From contig NZ_JADBEK010000001.1 of NCBI RefSeq assembly GCF_014873145.1, positions 12,834,001-12,898,000 on the forward strand: a DNA stretch of 64,000 bases, in the 5' to 3' direction. This DNA is from Nonomuraea angiospora. GTDB taxonomy: Bacteria > Actinomycetota > Actinomycetes > Streptosporangiales > Streptosporangiaceae. Shown piece by piece: positions 1-8,671 of this stretch; position 1 is the first letter of the stretch; each line of letters opens with the position of its first letter. Under the pieces are notes generated by a model. It worked only from the letters and a program-made list of their open reading frames with translations. It made no database searches and had not been told where the DNA came from. The translations under genes and the position numbers were made by a program.

Positions 1-1556
1 ACCATCGCCAGGTGGGCCACCCGCCGCGCCACCTGGGCGGGGTCGTCGAGCTCCTCGAACCAGAACCCGCCGCCGGCCGTCCTGACCGGGAGCCGGCCGG
101 CGCGGATGCGGTGGGCGGCGTCGATGATGCCGCTGCCGCCCGCCTGCCGGAAGACGTGGGTGAGCTGCACCCGCGGGACCGCCTCCACGCGCAGCAGGTC
201 GGCGAGCACGTCGCCGGGCCCGATGCTGGGCAGTTGGTCGCCGTCGCCGATGAGCAGCAGATGGCTCCCGGACGGCACGGCTGCCGTCAGCCGGGTGGCC
301 AGGTGGAGGTCGAGCATGGACGCCTCGTCCACCACGATCAGGTCGGCCTGCGACGGCGTCTCGTCGAACAGCGTCTCCGGGTCGGGATCGGGCTGGCGGG
401 CGAGCATGCGGTGGATGGTCATCGCCGGCAGCCCGGTCAGCTCCGACAGGCGCTTGGCCGCCTTGCCCGTGGGCGCGGTGAGCGTGACCGTGCCGCCCGC
501 CGCCCTGACCGTGGTGGCGATGGCCTTGACCGTGTGGCTCTTGCCGCACCCGGGGCCGCCCGTGATGATGGAGACGGTGCTGGTCAGGGCCATGTTGACG
601 GCGGCCTGCTGGTCCTCGTGGAGCCCGGGGTCGTCGGGGAAGGAGCGCAGGGGGAGCGTCGAGCGGGCCCGCATGAGCCGGGCGATCTGCTCGGTCAGCG
701 CCGCCTCCCTGCCGTGCACGTGCTTGGCGTACGCCACCGCCTGACCCGGCTGGCCGGGCGCGGCCTCCACGACCACCCGGCGGTCGGCCACGAGCGCGTC
801 GATCGCCGGGCGCACCAGCTCCTGGTCCTGCTCGATGAGCTCCGCCGTCTCCCGCACCAGCGCGGGCACCGGCACGAAGCAGTGCCCGTCGCGGCTGCCC
901 GCCGCCTCCAGCCGGTCGAGCAGCGCCGCCTTGACCCGCTGCGGGCTGCGCTCGGGCACCCCCGACTGCAGCGCGATCTTGTCGGCGATGCGGAACGCGA
1001 TCCCCCGCACCCGCCCGATCAGCCGGTAGGGGTCCGTGGCCAGCACCTCGTCGGCGTCCTGCCCGAACACCTGGTAGATCTTGGCCGCCAGCAGCGGGCT
1101 GACCCCGAGCCCCTGCAGCGTCACCATCAGCGCGGCGATCGCCTTCTGCTCCTGCCACGCCTGGACGATCTGCCCCTGCCGCAGCGGCCCGATGTTGACG
1201 ACCTCGGTGAGCCGCTCGGGCTCGCTGTCGATCACCTTGAGCGTGGCCTCGCCGAAGTGGTCGACGATCGCGTACGCCAGCCGCGGCCCGATGCCCCTGA
1301 TCAGCCCCGACCCCAGGTAGATCCGGATGGCCCGGACCGACGAGGGCACGATGCGCTCGCACCCGCTGACCGCGAAGCGCCGCCCGTAGCGGGGATGGCG
1401 GCCCCACTCGCCGAAGATCCGCAGCGTCTCGCCGGGCTGCACCCCCGCCAGCGCCCGCCCGGTGGCCACGAAGTCGGGCTCGCCGTCGGCGCTCATGCGC
1501 GCGACGGTGTATTCGTCCTCCCGGACGTAGACGAGCTGCTCGACCGACGCCTCCAC
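1..1556 (-). CDS. recD2: RecD2-type (YrrC-like) ATP-dependent DNA helicase, 3' end outside window
   Basis: A superfamily 1B 5'-3' DNA helicase of the RecD2 type, which acts without RecBC. About 518 codons lie in the window and the C-terminal helicase motifs are cut off. The N-terminal third holds an OB-like region followed by helix-hairpin-helix segments (GSGLIRGIGPRLAYAIV; GLGVSPLLAAKIY), the hallmark of RecD2 over RecBCD-type RecD. Walker A is GGPGCGKS with the lysine near residue 339, Walker B is IVVDEASML, and a QL.HVFRQ motif follows. GTG at 1556 is chosen because a purine-rich AGGTGG lies about 11 bases upstream and the conserved N-terminus (VEQLVYVREDEYTVARM) starts just after it. It stands apart from the defence-like genes further along, so a housekeeping repair role is more likely. 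Confidence 0.9.
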   Translation of the reverse strand, partial: MEASVEQLVYVREDEYTVARMSADGEPDFVATGRALAGVQPGETLRIFGEWGRHPRYGRRFAVSGCERIVPSSVRAIRIYLGSGLIRGIGPRLAYAIVDHFGEATLKVIDSEPERLTEVVNIGPLRQGQIVQAWQEQKAIAALMVTLQGLGVSPLLAAKIYQVFGQDADEVLATDPYRLIGRVRGIAFRIADKIALQSGVPERSPQRVKAALLDRLEAAGSRDGHCFVPVPALVRETAELIEQDQELVRPAIDALVADRRVVVEAAPGQPGQAVAYAKHVHGREAALTEQIARLMRARSTLPLRSFPDDPGLHEDQQAAVNMALTSTVSIITGGPGCGKSHTVKAIATTVRAAGGTVTLTAPTGKAAKRLSELTGLPAMTIHRMLARQPDPDPETLFDETPSQADLIVVDEASMLDLHLATRLTAAVPSGSHLLLIGDGDQLPSIGPGDVLADLLRVEAVPRVQLTHVFRQAGGSGIIDAAHRIRAGRLPVRTAGGGFWFEELDDPAQVARRVAHLAM

Positions 1557-1589
1557 ACCGCAGATCCAACCACCTGGCACCGACAAAGG

Positions 1590-2855
1590 TCACATGGCGG
1601 TCGGGTATGTCTCCGGTTCCGCGTCGCCCCACGGCTCGCCGTGCAGCGGGTGCAGCGCCCTGGTCTCGTCCAGCCAGATGAACGCGTCGTAGCGGCCGCC
1701 CACCACCGTGGGCACGTAGTTACCCCTGAGCTCCCGCTCGGGGTGGTACACGACGCCGACCGCCCGGTGCCCCATCGGCTCGTCGTACCAGGAGGGCCTG
1801 GTCCACTTGGGCGGGACCACGAACAGGACCTCGGGCTCGACGACGGCCTCGTGCAGCAGCGCCTCCAGCGACGCGGGCCGCGCCGGCGGCACCCGCATGA
1901 CGTGGTGCTGCGAGCCCCAGGCGGTCGCGGCCACCACGGACCCGCGATGGGTGCCGAACCCCACCAGCACCGCGTCGTCTCCGTAGCGCTCCCGGGCCAG
2001 CTGCCCGAGGCTGGTCATGCCGGCGGCGGCCATGTCGGTGGCGCGGGCGTCGCCCACGTGGGTGTTGTGCGCCCACACCACGCCCTTGGCGTTGGAGAAG
2101 TCCGCGAGCCGGGCCATGGTGTCGGCCATGTGGACGTCCCGGACGTTCCAGGACTCGGGGCCGCCGCGCATCATGGAGCGGTAGTAGCGTTCGGCCCCGG
2201 CCACGACCTCGGCGTTCTGGCGCGCGCTGAAGCCCTGCTCGTCGCCGGGCGCGGCGCGGACCACGGCCTGGAGCAGCTGCACGACCTCGTCCTCGCAGCC
2301 CTCCGGGACCAGCCGGGTGGCCAGGCCGTACTGCTGCGGGTCGTGGCCGTAGGACTCGAAGCAGTACAACGCGTCGATGACCGGCTCCATCTCGTGCGGC
2401 AGCCGGGCGGCGGCGTAGCGGCGCACGGCGCGCAGCGAGTCCCACAGGCTGTAGACGTCCAGGCCGTGGAAGCCGCAGCGCTCCTCGCGCGGCAGCCCGG
2501 CGTTGTGGCGCCGCAGCCACCGGCAGAACTGCACGACCTCCTCGTTGGCCCACATGAACGTCGGCCAGCGCTCGAACGTGTAGAGAGCCTCGAAGGGATC
2601 GGTGTCGCCGGTCACGGCCCGATGCACCCGTTCGCAGTCGGGCCAGTCGCCCTCGACCCCGACGAAACCGAATCCCTTCTCGGCGATCAAGCGGCGGGTC
2701 AGCTCCGCCCGCCAGGTGTAGAAGTCGTGCGTCCCGTGGGTGGCCTCGCCGATCAGCACGAACCGTGCCTCGCCGACGCGCTCCATCAGCGGGTCGAGGT
2801 CCCCCGGGCCGGTCAGCGGCAGCGCCGAGCGGCGTACCTCGTCGAGAACCGTCAT
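1590..2855 (-). CDS. Erythromycin esterase family protein
   Basis: 421 residues covering the whole erythromycin-esterase (EreA/EreB) domain. The family motif GEATHGTHDFYTWR is near residues 36-49, with the His (about residue 40) matching the proposed general base of EreB. A second conserved block is WAHNTHVGDARATDM. Family members hydrolyse the macrolide lactone or have unknown substrates, and many actinomycete homologues are chromosomal and not shown to give resistance. The ATG at 2855 overlaps the acetate kinase stop by four bases (ATGA), so translation is coupled and the two products are probably made together. No macrolide biosynthesis genes are nearby, so a role in resistance is not supported by context. 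Confidence 0.86.
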   Translation of the reverse strand: MTVLDEVRRSALPLTGPGDLDPLMERVGEARFVLIGEATHGTHDFYTWRAELTRRLIAEKGFGFVGVEGDWPDCERVHRAVTGDTDPFEALYTFERWPTFMWANEEVVQFCRWLRRHNAGLPREERCGFHGLDVYSLWDSLRAVRRYAAARLPHEMEPVIDALYCFESYGHDPQQYGLATRLVPEGCEDEVVQLLQAVVRAAPGDEQGFSARQNAEVVAGAERYYRSMMRGGPESWNVRDVHMADTMARLADFSNAKGVVWAHNTHVGDARATDMAAAGMTSLGQLARERYGDDAVLVGFGTHRGSVVAATAWGSQHHVMRVPPARPASLEALLHEAVVEPEVLFVVPPKWTRPSWYDEPMGHRAVGVVYHPERELRGNYVPTVVGGRYDAFIWLDETRALHPLHGEPWGDAEPETYPTAM

Positions 2856-3997
2856 TCGTCCTCCTCCGCGAGCACGCGCAGGCATTCGCGGGCCAGCTGG
2901 AGCTCCTCGCGCACCTGCACCACCATGACGGGCACGGCCGCGTCGTACGCGCTGACCGGCCCGTCGTCGTGGCGGTTGCCGAGCACGGGAGGCTCGATGC
3001 CGAGCAGCCCGAGGCGGGCGCAGACGGCCTCGCGCACCTCGGGCTGGTCCCAGCCGATCTCCCCGGTGAACACCAGCGCGTCGATCCGCCGCAGCGAGGT
3101 GGCCGCGGCGGCGATCTCCCTGGCCACCCGGTGGCTGAACACCTCCAGCGCCAGCTCCGCCGCCGAGTCGCCCTCCCGCGCGGCCGCCACCAGCTCGCGC
3201 GTGTCCCCCGAGAAGCCGCCCGACAGCCCCAGCAGGCCGGAGCGGCGCTCCAGCCCCTCGCTCAGCTCCGCCACCGAAAGACGGCCCGACCCCAGCAGCC
3301 ACATCAGCATCCCGGGATCCACGCTGCCCGAGCGCCTGGACATGGGCAGCCCCTCCAGCGGGGTGAAGCCCATCGAGGTGTCCAGGCTGCGCCCGCCCGA
3401 CACCGCGCACACCGAGCAGCCGCCGCCCAGGTGCGTCAGCACGAGGTCCAGCTCCGCGAGCGGCCGGCCGAGCAGCTCGGCCACCCGGTCGGCCGCCCAC
3501 GCGTACGACAGGCCGTGGAAGCCGTAGCGGCGCAGCCCGTACCGCTCCCGCCAGGACAGCGGCAGCGCGTAGACCGCGGCCTCCTCCGGCAGGCCCGCGT
3601 GGAAGGCGGTGTCCGGGCAGAGCACGTGCGGCAGGGCGGGCAGCTCCGCGCGGGCCGCGTCCAGCAGGGCCAGCGCCGGCGGCAGGTGCAGCGGCGCCAG
3701 GCTCGTCAGGCCGCGCAGCCCGTCGGCCGTCTCGTCGTCGGCCACGGCCGGGGCGCGGACGAGATCGCCGCCGTGCACGAGGCGGTGCGCCACGGCGCGG
3801 ATGTCGCGCCCGAAGTGCCCGCCGAGGAACGACGACAGCTCCCGCCTGGCCGAGCCGGGATCGACCGCGCGCTCGGTGCGCACGCGGTCCAGCACGCAAC
3901 CGCCCTCCACCAGGTCCAGGCGGAAGCTCGACGACCCCGCGTTGACGGTGAGTATCGCCGCCGACTCCGTCACCTGCTCGTCGATCGACACCCCCAT
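2852..3997 (-). CDS. ackA: Divergent acetate/propionate kinase family protein
   Basis: 381 residues of the ASKHA acetate kinase family (usual length about 400), which makes acetyl phosphate from acetate and ATP or the reverse. Visible motifs are VNAGSSSF (residues 18-25), HRLVHGG (71-77), HLGGGCS (189-195), DTSMGFTPLEGL (206-217) and RRSGSVDP (221-228). Two normally invariant segments are altered: FHGTSH reads FHGLSY (160-165), and FTGGIGEN near the C-terminus reads FTGEIGWD (310-317), losing the acidic residue usually tied to metal binding. Acetate kinase activity is therefore uncertain. No pta or phosphoketolase gene is adjacent. It is first in a two-gene operon with the esterase-family gene and divergent from the oxidoreductase operon. 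ATG at 3997 is the first start before the conserved N-terminal strand. Confidence 0.83.
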   Translation of the reverse strand: MGVSIDEQVTESAAILTVNAGSSSFRLDLVEGGCVLDRVRTERAVDPGSARRELSSFLGGHFGRDIRAVAHRLVHGGDLVRAPAVADDETADGLRGLTSLAPLHLPPALALLDAARAELPALPHVLCPDTAFHAGLPEEAAVYALPLSWRERYGLRRYGFHGLSYAWAADRVAELLGRPLAELDLVLTHLGGGCSVCAVSGGRSLDTSMGFTPLEGLPMSRRSGSVDPGMLMWLLGSGRLSVAELSEGLERRSGLLGLSGGFSGDTRELVAAAREGDSAAELALEVFSHRVAREIAAAATSLRRIDALVFTGEIGWDQPEVREAVCARLGLLGIEPPVLGNRHDDGPVSAYDAAVPVMVVQVREELQLARECLRVLAEEDE

Positions 3998-4103
3998 GTC
4001 CGCTCGGCTACCCCTCAGCTCAGCTACAAAACGGACACCACTCGCTGGACCGCGCTTTACCCCCTCCGAGGTTGGCTCCTGGGAGGTCGGGTAGGCGTGC
4101 GCC

Positions 4104-4592
4104 ATGGACATCACCCTGAAGGTGAACGGATCGTCACACTCTGTGCCGGTGGACCCCCGGATGTCGCTGCTCGACCTGCTCCGAGAACGGCTGGGCCTGA
4201 TCGGCGCCAAGAAGGGCTGCGACCACGGCCAGTGCGGGGCCTGCACGGTCCTGATCGACGGGCGGCGGGCCAACTCCTGCCTGGCGCTGGCGGTGGCGAC
4301 GGACGGCTCGGAGATCGTCACCGTCGAGGGGCTGATGGACGGTGACGAGCTGCATCCGCTGCAGGCCGCGTTCATCGAGCACGACGCCTTCCAGTGCGGC
4401 TACTGCACGCCGGGGCAGCTCTGCTCGGCGATGGGGATGCTGGGCGAGCCGGGCCCGAGCGCGATCACCGGCGATCTCCGCGAGGATCCCGGCCTGACGC
4501 CCGAGGAGATCAGGGAGCGCATGAGCGGCAACCTGTGCCGGTGCGGCGCCTATGTCAACATCGTCAGCGCCATCGCCGAGGTCGCGCCGTGA
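4104..4592 (+). CDS. paoA: Aldehyde oxidoreductase iron-sulfur subunit (PaoA/YagT, CoxS family)
   Basis: 162 residues with the two [2Fe-2S] domains of the xanthine oxidase family small subunit. The plant-ferredoxin-like cluster uses C39, C44, C47 and C59 (CDHGQCGAC plus NSC). The second, helical cluster uses C98 and C101 (QCGYC) and C145 and C147 (NLCRCG). It passes electrons from the molybdopterin site to FAD. It lacks the long Tat leader of E. coli PaoA, so this enzyme should be cytoplasmic. It is first of three overlapping genes: its TGA lies inside the GTGA that starts the FAD subunit. The ATG at 4104 is the only start before the beta-grasp strand. Confidence 0.92.
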   Translation: MDITLKVNGSSHSVPVDPRMSLLDLLRERLGLIGAKKGCDHGQCGACTVLIDGRRANSCLALAVATDGSEIVTVEGLMDGDELHPLQAAFIEHDAFQCGYCTPGQLCSAMGMLGEPGPSAITGDLREDPGLTPEEIRERMSGNLCRCGAYVNIVSAIAEVAP

Positions 4593-5557
4593 AACTCTTC
4601 GAATACACCCGGGCGGGCAGCGCGGCGGACGCGGTGCGCAGCTTCGGGCCGGGGACCATGTACCTGGGCGGCGGCACCAACCTGGTGGACCTCATGCGGC
4701 TGGGCGTGGCCGAGCCGGACCGCCTGGTGGACGTCGGCAAGCTGCCGCTCGACGCCATCGAGGAGGCCGGGGGCCGGCTCCGCGTCGGCGCCGCCGTGCG
4801 CAACAGCGATCTCGCGGCCCACCCCCTGGTGCGCTCCCGCTACCCGATGCTGGCCCGGGCGGTGCTGTCCGGCGCCTCCGGCCAGGTGCGCAACATGGCC
4901 ACGACGGCCGGCAACCTGCTGCAGCGCACCCGCTGCCCGTACTTCCAGGACGTGACCCGGCCGTGCAACAAGCGCCAGCCCGGCTCCGGCTGCCCGGCCA
5001 TCGAGGGCGACCACACGAACCTGGCGATCCTCGGCACCTCGCACGCCTGCGTGGCCACGCATCCGTCGGACCTGGCGGTCGCGCTGGCCGCGCTGGAGGC
5101 CGAGGTGCACGTCACCGGCCCGGGCGGTGACAAGATCGTGCCGATGCCGGGGCTGCACCGGCTGCCGGGCGACGCCCCCGAGCGGGACACCGTGCTGGAG
5201 GAGGGCGACCTGATCACCGCCGTGGAGCTGCCCGCGCCTCCGCCGGGCGCCTCGCTCTACCGCAAAGTACGCGAGCGGGCGTCGTTCGCCTTCGCCCTCG
5301 TGTCCATCGCCGCCGTGCTCGACGTCCGCGACGGCACCGTCGCCGGCTGCCGCATCGCGCTCGGCGGCGTGGCCCACGCGCCCTGGCGGGCCGAGCACGC
5401 CGAGCAGGTGCTCGTCGGCGGCCCGGCGACCGGCGAGGCGTTCCGCACCGCCGCCGAGGCCGAGCTGGAACGGGCCCGTCCGCTCCCGCGCAACGACTTC
5501 AAGGTGCCGCTGGCCCGCAATCTGATCGTCCGCACGCTTGAGGAGCTGGCGCCGTGA
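4589..5557 (+). CDS. paoB: Aldehyde oxidoreductase FAD-binding subunit (PaoB/YagS-like)
   Basis: 322 residues of the CoxM/FAD-binding domain family. The FAD pyrophosphate loop is YLGGGTNLVDLM (about residues 24-35), and a second flavin loop is TTAGNLLQRTRCPYF. Between them and the C-terminal domain is a cysteine-rich insert (RCPYF, PCNKR, GSGCPA, SHACVATHPSD) typical of PaoB/YagS, where it binds an extra [4Fe-4S] cluster. This separates the enzyme from ordinary CO dehydrogenase or xanthine dehydrogenase medium subunits. GTG at 4589 overlaps the previous stop by four bases and puts the conserved K-F-Y start in place. Its own stop overlaps the next GTG in the same way. Confidence 0.9.
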   Translation: MKLFEYTRAGSAADAVRSFGPGTMYLGGGTNLVDLMRLGVAEPDRLVDVGKLPLDAIEEAGGRLRVGAAVRNSDLAAHPLVRSRYPMLARAVLSGASGQVRNMATTAGNLLQRTRCPYFQDVTRPCNKRQPGSGCPAIEGDHTNLAILGTSHACVATHPSDLAVALAALEAEVHVTGPGGDKIVPMPGLHRLPGDAPERDTVLEEGDLITAVELPAPPPGASLYRKVRERASFAFALVSIAAVLDVRDGTVAGCRIALGGVAHAPWRAEHAEQVLVGGPATGEAFRTAAEAELERARPLPRNDFKVPLARNLIVRTLEELAP

Positions 5558-7584
5558 ACCGCGTCGAAGGCCGCGTCAAGGTCGCCGGGCTGGCCACGTA
5601 CGCCGCCGAATACCCGGTCGAGGGCGTCACCTACGCCTATCCCGTGCAGTCGCGCATCGCCAAGGGCCGCATCAGGCGCATCGACGCCCGCGACGCGCTC
5701 GCCATGCCCGGCGTGCTGGCCGTGCTGTCCAGCGAGGACCCGCCCCGGCTGGGCCCGGGCGCCGAGGGCGAGCTGGCGCTGTTCCAGAGCCGGGAGGTCG
5801 CCTACCGCGGCCAGTTCGTGGCCGCCGCCGTGGCCGACACCTACGAGAACGCCCGCGCCGCCGCCGACGCGATCGTCGTCGAGTACGAGCAGGACCTCCA
5901 CGACGTGGCCCTGCGCGCCGACCACCCCAACCTCTACCGGCCGGAGAAAGTCAACCCCGGCTTCCCGTCCGACACCGTGAAGGGCGACGTCGAAGCCGGG
6001 CTCAACGCGGCCGAGACCGTCGTCGACGTGACCTACACGACCCCCGTCCTGCACAACAACCCGATGGAGCCGCACGCCGCCCTCGCGCTGTGGGACGACG
6101 AGGGCAGGCTGCTGGTGTACGACACCACGCAGGGCACGTCCTCGAGCCGCGACCTCATCGCCCAGACCCTCGGCCTGTCCGGTGAGCAGGTGCGGGTGGT
6201 GTCCCGGCACGTCGGCGGCGGCTTCGGCTCGAAAGGCACCTCCCGGCCGCAGGCCGTGCTGGCCGCCCTGGCCGCCAGGGCCGTCGGCCGGCCCGTCAAG
6301 ATCGTGCTGACCCGGCAGCAGATGTTCGACGTCACCGGCTACCGCACGCCCACGATCCAGCGGCTGCGGCTGGGCGCGGACGCCGACGGCCGGCTCACGG
6401 CGCTGGAGCACGTGGCCTACGAGCAGAGCTCGACGCTGGTGGAGTTCGCCGAGCAGACCGCGACCCCGACCCGCGTCATGTACGCCACGCCCGCGCTGCG
6501 CACCGCGCACCGGCTCGTCCGGCTGGACGTCGCCACCCCGTCGTGGATGCGCGCCCCCGGCGAGTGCCCCGGCATGTACGCGCTGGAGTCCGCCATGGAC
6601 GAGCTGGCCTGCGCCGCCGGCATCGACCCGATCGAGCTGCGCGTCCTCAACGAGCCGGAGACGGAGCCGGACAGCGGCCTGCCGTTCAGCTCCCGCAACC
6701 TGGTCGCCTGCCTGCGCGAGGGCGCCCGCCGCTTCGGCTGGGACCGGCGCGACCCCGAGCCGGGGCGCCACCGGGAGGGCGAGTGGCTGATCGGCACCGG
6801 CGTGGCCTCCTCCACCTACCCGGCCAAGCGCCGGCCGTCGAAGGCCGTCGTCACCATGCGGGAGGGCGACTTCCTCGTCCAGGTGGCTGCCGCCGACATC
6901 GGCACGGGCGCGCGTACCGCGCTGACCGGGATCGCGGCCGGCGCGCTGGGCGTCGCGCCCGACCGGGTACACGTCGAGCTGGGCGACAGCGACCTGCCGG
7001 ACGCCCCGCTCGCGGGCGGCTCCATGGGCACGGCCTCGTGGGGCTCGGCGGTCGTACGCGCCTGCGAGCACCTCAAGGTCAACGGCTCGGTGGGCCGCGC
7101 CGACACCACCGAGGAGGTCGCGCGGGACGCGGAGCTGGCCAGGCACGCCTTCGGCGCCCAGTTCGCCGAGGTGCGGGTCAACTCCGTGACGGGCGAGGTA
7201 CGCGTGTCGCGCCTGCTCGGCGTCTTCGCCGCGGGCCGCATCCTGGACGCCGCGCTGGCCAGGTCGCAGTTCATCGGGGGCATGACGATGGGCATGGGGA
7301 TGGCGTTGATGGAGGAGACGTACACCGACGAGGAGTTCGGCGGCTTCCTGCGGCGCGACCTGGCCCAGTACCACGTGCCCGCCTGCGCCGACGCGGAGCG
7401 GATCGAGGCGGTCTGGCTGGAGGAGGAGGACGGCGACCTCAACCCCATGGGCAGCAAGGGCATCGGCGAGATCGGCATCGTCGGCACGGCCGCCGCCATC
7501 GGCAACGCCGTGCACCACGCCATCGGCCACCGCGTGCGCGATCTGCCCATCACCCCGCCCAAGATCCTGCGGACGATGTTTTAG
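5554..7584 (+). CDS. paoC: Aldehyde oxidoreductase molybdenum-binding subunit (PaoC/YagR-like)
   Basis: 676 residues covering the aldehyde oxidase/xanthine dehydrogenase a/b hammerhead domain and the molybdopterin-cytosine-dinucleotide binding domains. Visible motifs are VGGGFGSKG (MCD binding), PSWMRAPGECPGMYALE, and GSKGIGEIG near the C-terminus, whose Glu (about residue 639) is the catalytic base conserved in the family. It oxidises aldehydes, probably aromatic ones by analogy with PaoABC. No XdhC/PaoD-type insertion chaperone gene lies next to the operon, so maturation must be supplied elsewhere. GTG at 5554 overlaps the paoB stop (GTGA). Confidence 0.92.
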   Translation: MNRVEGRVKVAGLATYAAEYPVEGVTYAYPVQSRIAKGRIRRIDARDALAMPGVLAVLSSEDPPRLGPGAEGELALFQSREVAYRGQFVAAAVADTYENARAAADAIVVEYEQDLHDVALRADHPNLYRPEKVNPGFPSDTVKGDVEAGLNAAETVVDVTYTTPVLHNNPMEPHAALALWDDEGRLLVYDTTQGTSSSRDLIAQTLGLSGEQVRVVSRHVGGGFGSKGTSRPQAVLAALAARAVGRPVKIVLTRQQMFDVTGYRTPTIQRLRLGADADGRLTALEHVAYEQSSTLVEFAEQTATPTRVMYATPALRTAHRLVRLDVATPSWMRAPGECPGMYALESAMDELACAAGIDPIELRVLNEPETEPDSGLPFSSRNLVACLREGARRFGWDRRDPEPGRHREGEWLIGTGVASSTYPAKRRPSKAVVTMREGDFLVQVAAADIGTGARTALTGIAAGALGVAPDRVHVELGDSDLPDAPLAGGSMGTASWGSAVVRACEHLKVNGSVGRADTTEEVARDAELARHAFGAQFAEVRVNSVTGEVRVSRLLGVFAAGRILDAALARSQFIGGMTMGMGMALMEETYTDEEFGGFLRRDLAQYHVPACADAERIEAVWLEEEDGDLNPMGSKGIGEIGIVGTAAAIGNAVHHAIGHRVRDLPITPPKILRTMF

Positions 7585-7635
7585 CGCGCCCCGTCAAGGA
7601 AGGAGAAGTCTCTCGTTTGCAAGGCGGGAGGCGGC

Positions 7636-8136
7636 GTGAAGAACGAGTCGGATCAGGAGCGCGCGGACCGGAACTTCGTGGAGCTCTTACAGGGCGCGCG
7701 CGTGGCGGTGACCGGGGTGCAGGTGCTGTTCGCGTTCCTGCTCACCGTGCCTTTTTCGACCGGTTTCGGCAAGCTGGACCAGCCCGACCGGTGGCTGTTC
7801 TACCTGGCGCTGGTCAGCGCGGCGGTCGCGTCCATCTGCTACATCGCGCCGACCGCCCAGCACCGCGTGCTGTTCCGGCAGGGGCGTAAGGAGACCCTGG
7901 TACGGCGCTCCAACCTCTATGGCATCGTGGGCGCGCTCGCGCTGGCCGTGTCCATGGCGACGGCCACCATGCTGGTGATCGACTACCTGTTCGGCCCCGC
8001 GCTGGGCTGGACCACCGGCGGGATCCTGGCCGCGCTGGCCCTGTGGACCTGGTTCGGCCAGGCGGCGCTCAACCGCTCGGACGATCAGTCCTCCGAGGGG
8101 AGCTCGGTGTCGTCGTCCGCGCGCTCGCGCGAGTAG
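7636..8136 (+). CDS. DUF6328 family four-helix membrane protein
   Basis: 166 residues with about four transmembrane helices, starting with the family signature ELLQGARVAVTGVQVLFAFLLTVPF. Function is unknown. The C-terminal 25 residues are Ser-rich and hydrophilic (SDDQSSEGSSVSSSARSRE). GTG at 7636 has a strong GGGAGG four bases upstream. Codon 18 is TTA (7687-7689), rare in such GC-rich genomes and read by the bldA tRNA in Streptomyces. The 3' end overlaps the convergent mnhG gene by 52 bases, so the Ser-rich tail is encoded opposite the acidic tail of MnhG. Confidence 0.8.
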   Translation: MKNESDQERADRNFVELLQGARVAVTGVQVLFAFLLTVPFSTGFGKLDQPDRWLFYLALVSAAVASICYIAPTAQHRVLFRQGRKETLVRRSNLYGIVGALALAVSMATATMLVIDYLFGPALGWTTGGILAALALWTWFGQAALNRSDDQSSEGSSVSSSARSRE

Positions 8137-8414
8137 GCGCCCCGCGCCACCATGTACGCCGCGACCGACACGGTGATCACCTGCGAGATGCCGGCCAGCA
8201 GCAGCGGCCCGGCGTTGGCCCAGGTGGGCCGGTGCAGCCACATGGCCAGCAGCACCAGCAGCACGCCGAGCACCTGCGGTTTGGTGCCCGCGTGCATGCG
8301 GTCCAGCGTGGTGCGGAACCGGACGAGCCCCGCCCCGGCCGACAGCGCCAGCGCCGCGCCCAGCAGCAGGCAGGCCGCCGCCGCGATGTCGAGCCACACG
8401 TCGAGCCGGCTCAT
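8085..8414 (-). CDS. mnhG: Mrp/Mnh cation:proton antiporter subunit G
   Basis: 109 residues with three membrane helices. The family motif GLVRFRTTLDRMHAGTKPQVLG lies between helix 1 and helix 2. MnhG is an essential small subunit of the multi-subunit Na+(K+)/H+ antiporter. It is last in the operon; its ATG overlaps the mnhF stop (ATGA). The hydrophilic tail (ERADDDTELPSED) is encoded opposite the end of the DUF6328 gene. Confidence 0.93.
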   Translation of the reverse strand: MSRLDVWLDIAAAACLLLGAALALSAGAGLVRFRTTLDRMHAGTKPQVLGVLLVLLAMWLHRPTWANAGPLLLAGISQVITVSVAAYMVARGAYSRERADDDTELPSED

Positions 8415-8671
8415 CGGGACCTCCCCGCGAAGAAGCGGGCCAGCGACACCGACCCGACGAAGCCCAGCAGCGACAGCACCAGCAGGATCGGCAGGTCCGA
8501 ATAGTCGTCCCTGACCACGGCGAACGCCCCGACGCCGCACATGCACAGCGACGTCATCACATCGACCGCGACCGCCCGGTCCAGCATCGTGGGACCGCGC
8601 GCCACCCGGTAGAGCGTGGCCGCCGCCGCGCATCCGAGCAGCCCGAGCGTCACGAGGTAGACCACGGTCAC
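8411..8671 (-). CDS. mnhF: Mrp/Mnh antiporter subunit F
   Basis: 86 residues, three membrane helices, with the MnhF motif RVARGPTMLDRAVAVDVMTS. It is part of the Mrp antiporter in the cytoplasmic membrane. The GTG at 8671 overlaps the mnhE stop by four bases and gives a start directly before helix 1 (VTVVYLVTLGLLG). The ending FAGRSR overlaps the mnhG start. Confidence 0.92.
   Translation of the reverse strand: MTVVYLVTLGLLGCAAAATLYRVARGPTMLDRAVAVDVMTSLCMCGVGAFAVVRDDYSDLPILLVLSLLGFVGSVSLARFFAGRSR

Noticed and set aside
1..1556. RecD2 as part of a defence island
   Set aside because: It lies 14 kb from the CHAT and Wadjet genes with housekeeping-type operons between, and RecD2 is common in actinomycetes.
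12..3527. A 1171-residue open frame on the plus strand
   Set aside because: It is antisense to RecD2, the esterase-family gene and acetate kinase, all with clear motifs. Its His/Arg/Pro-rich translation is typical of a shadow frame in GC-rich DNA.
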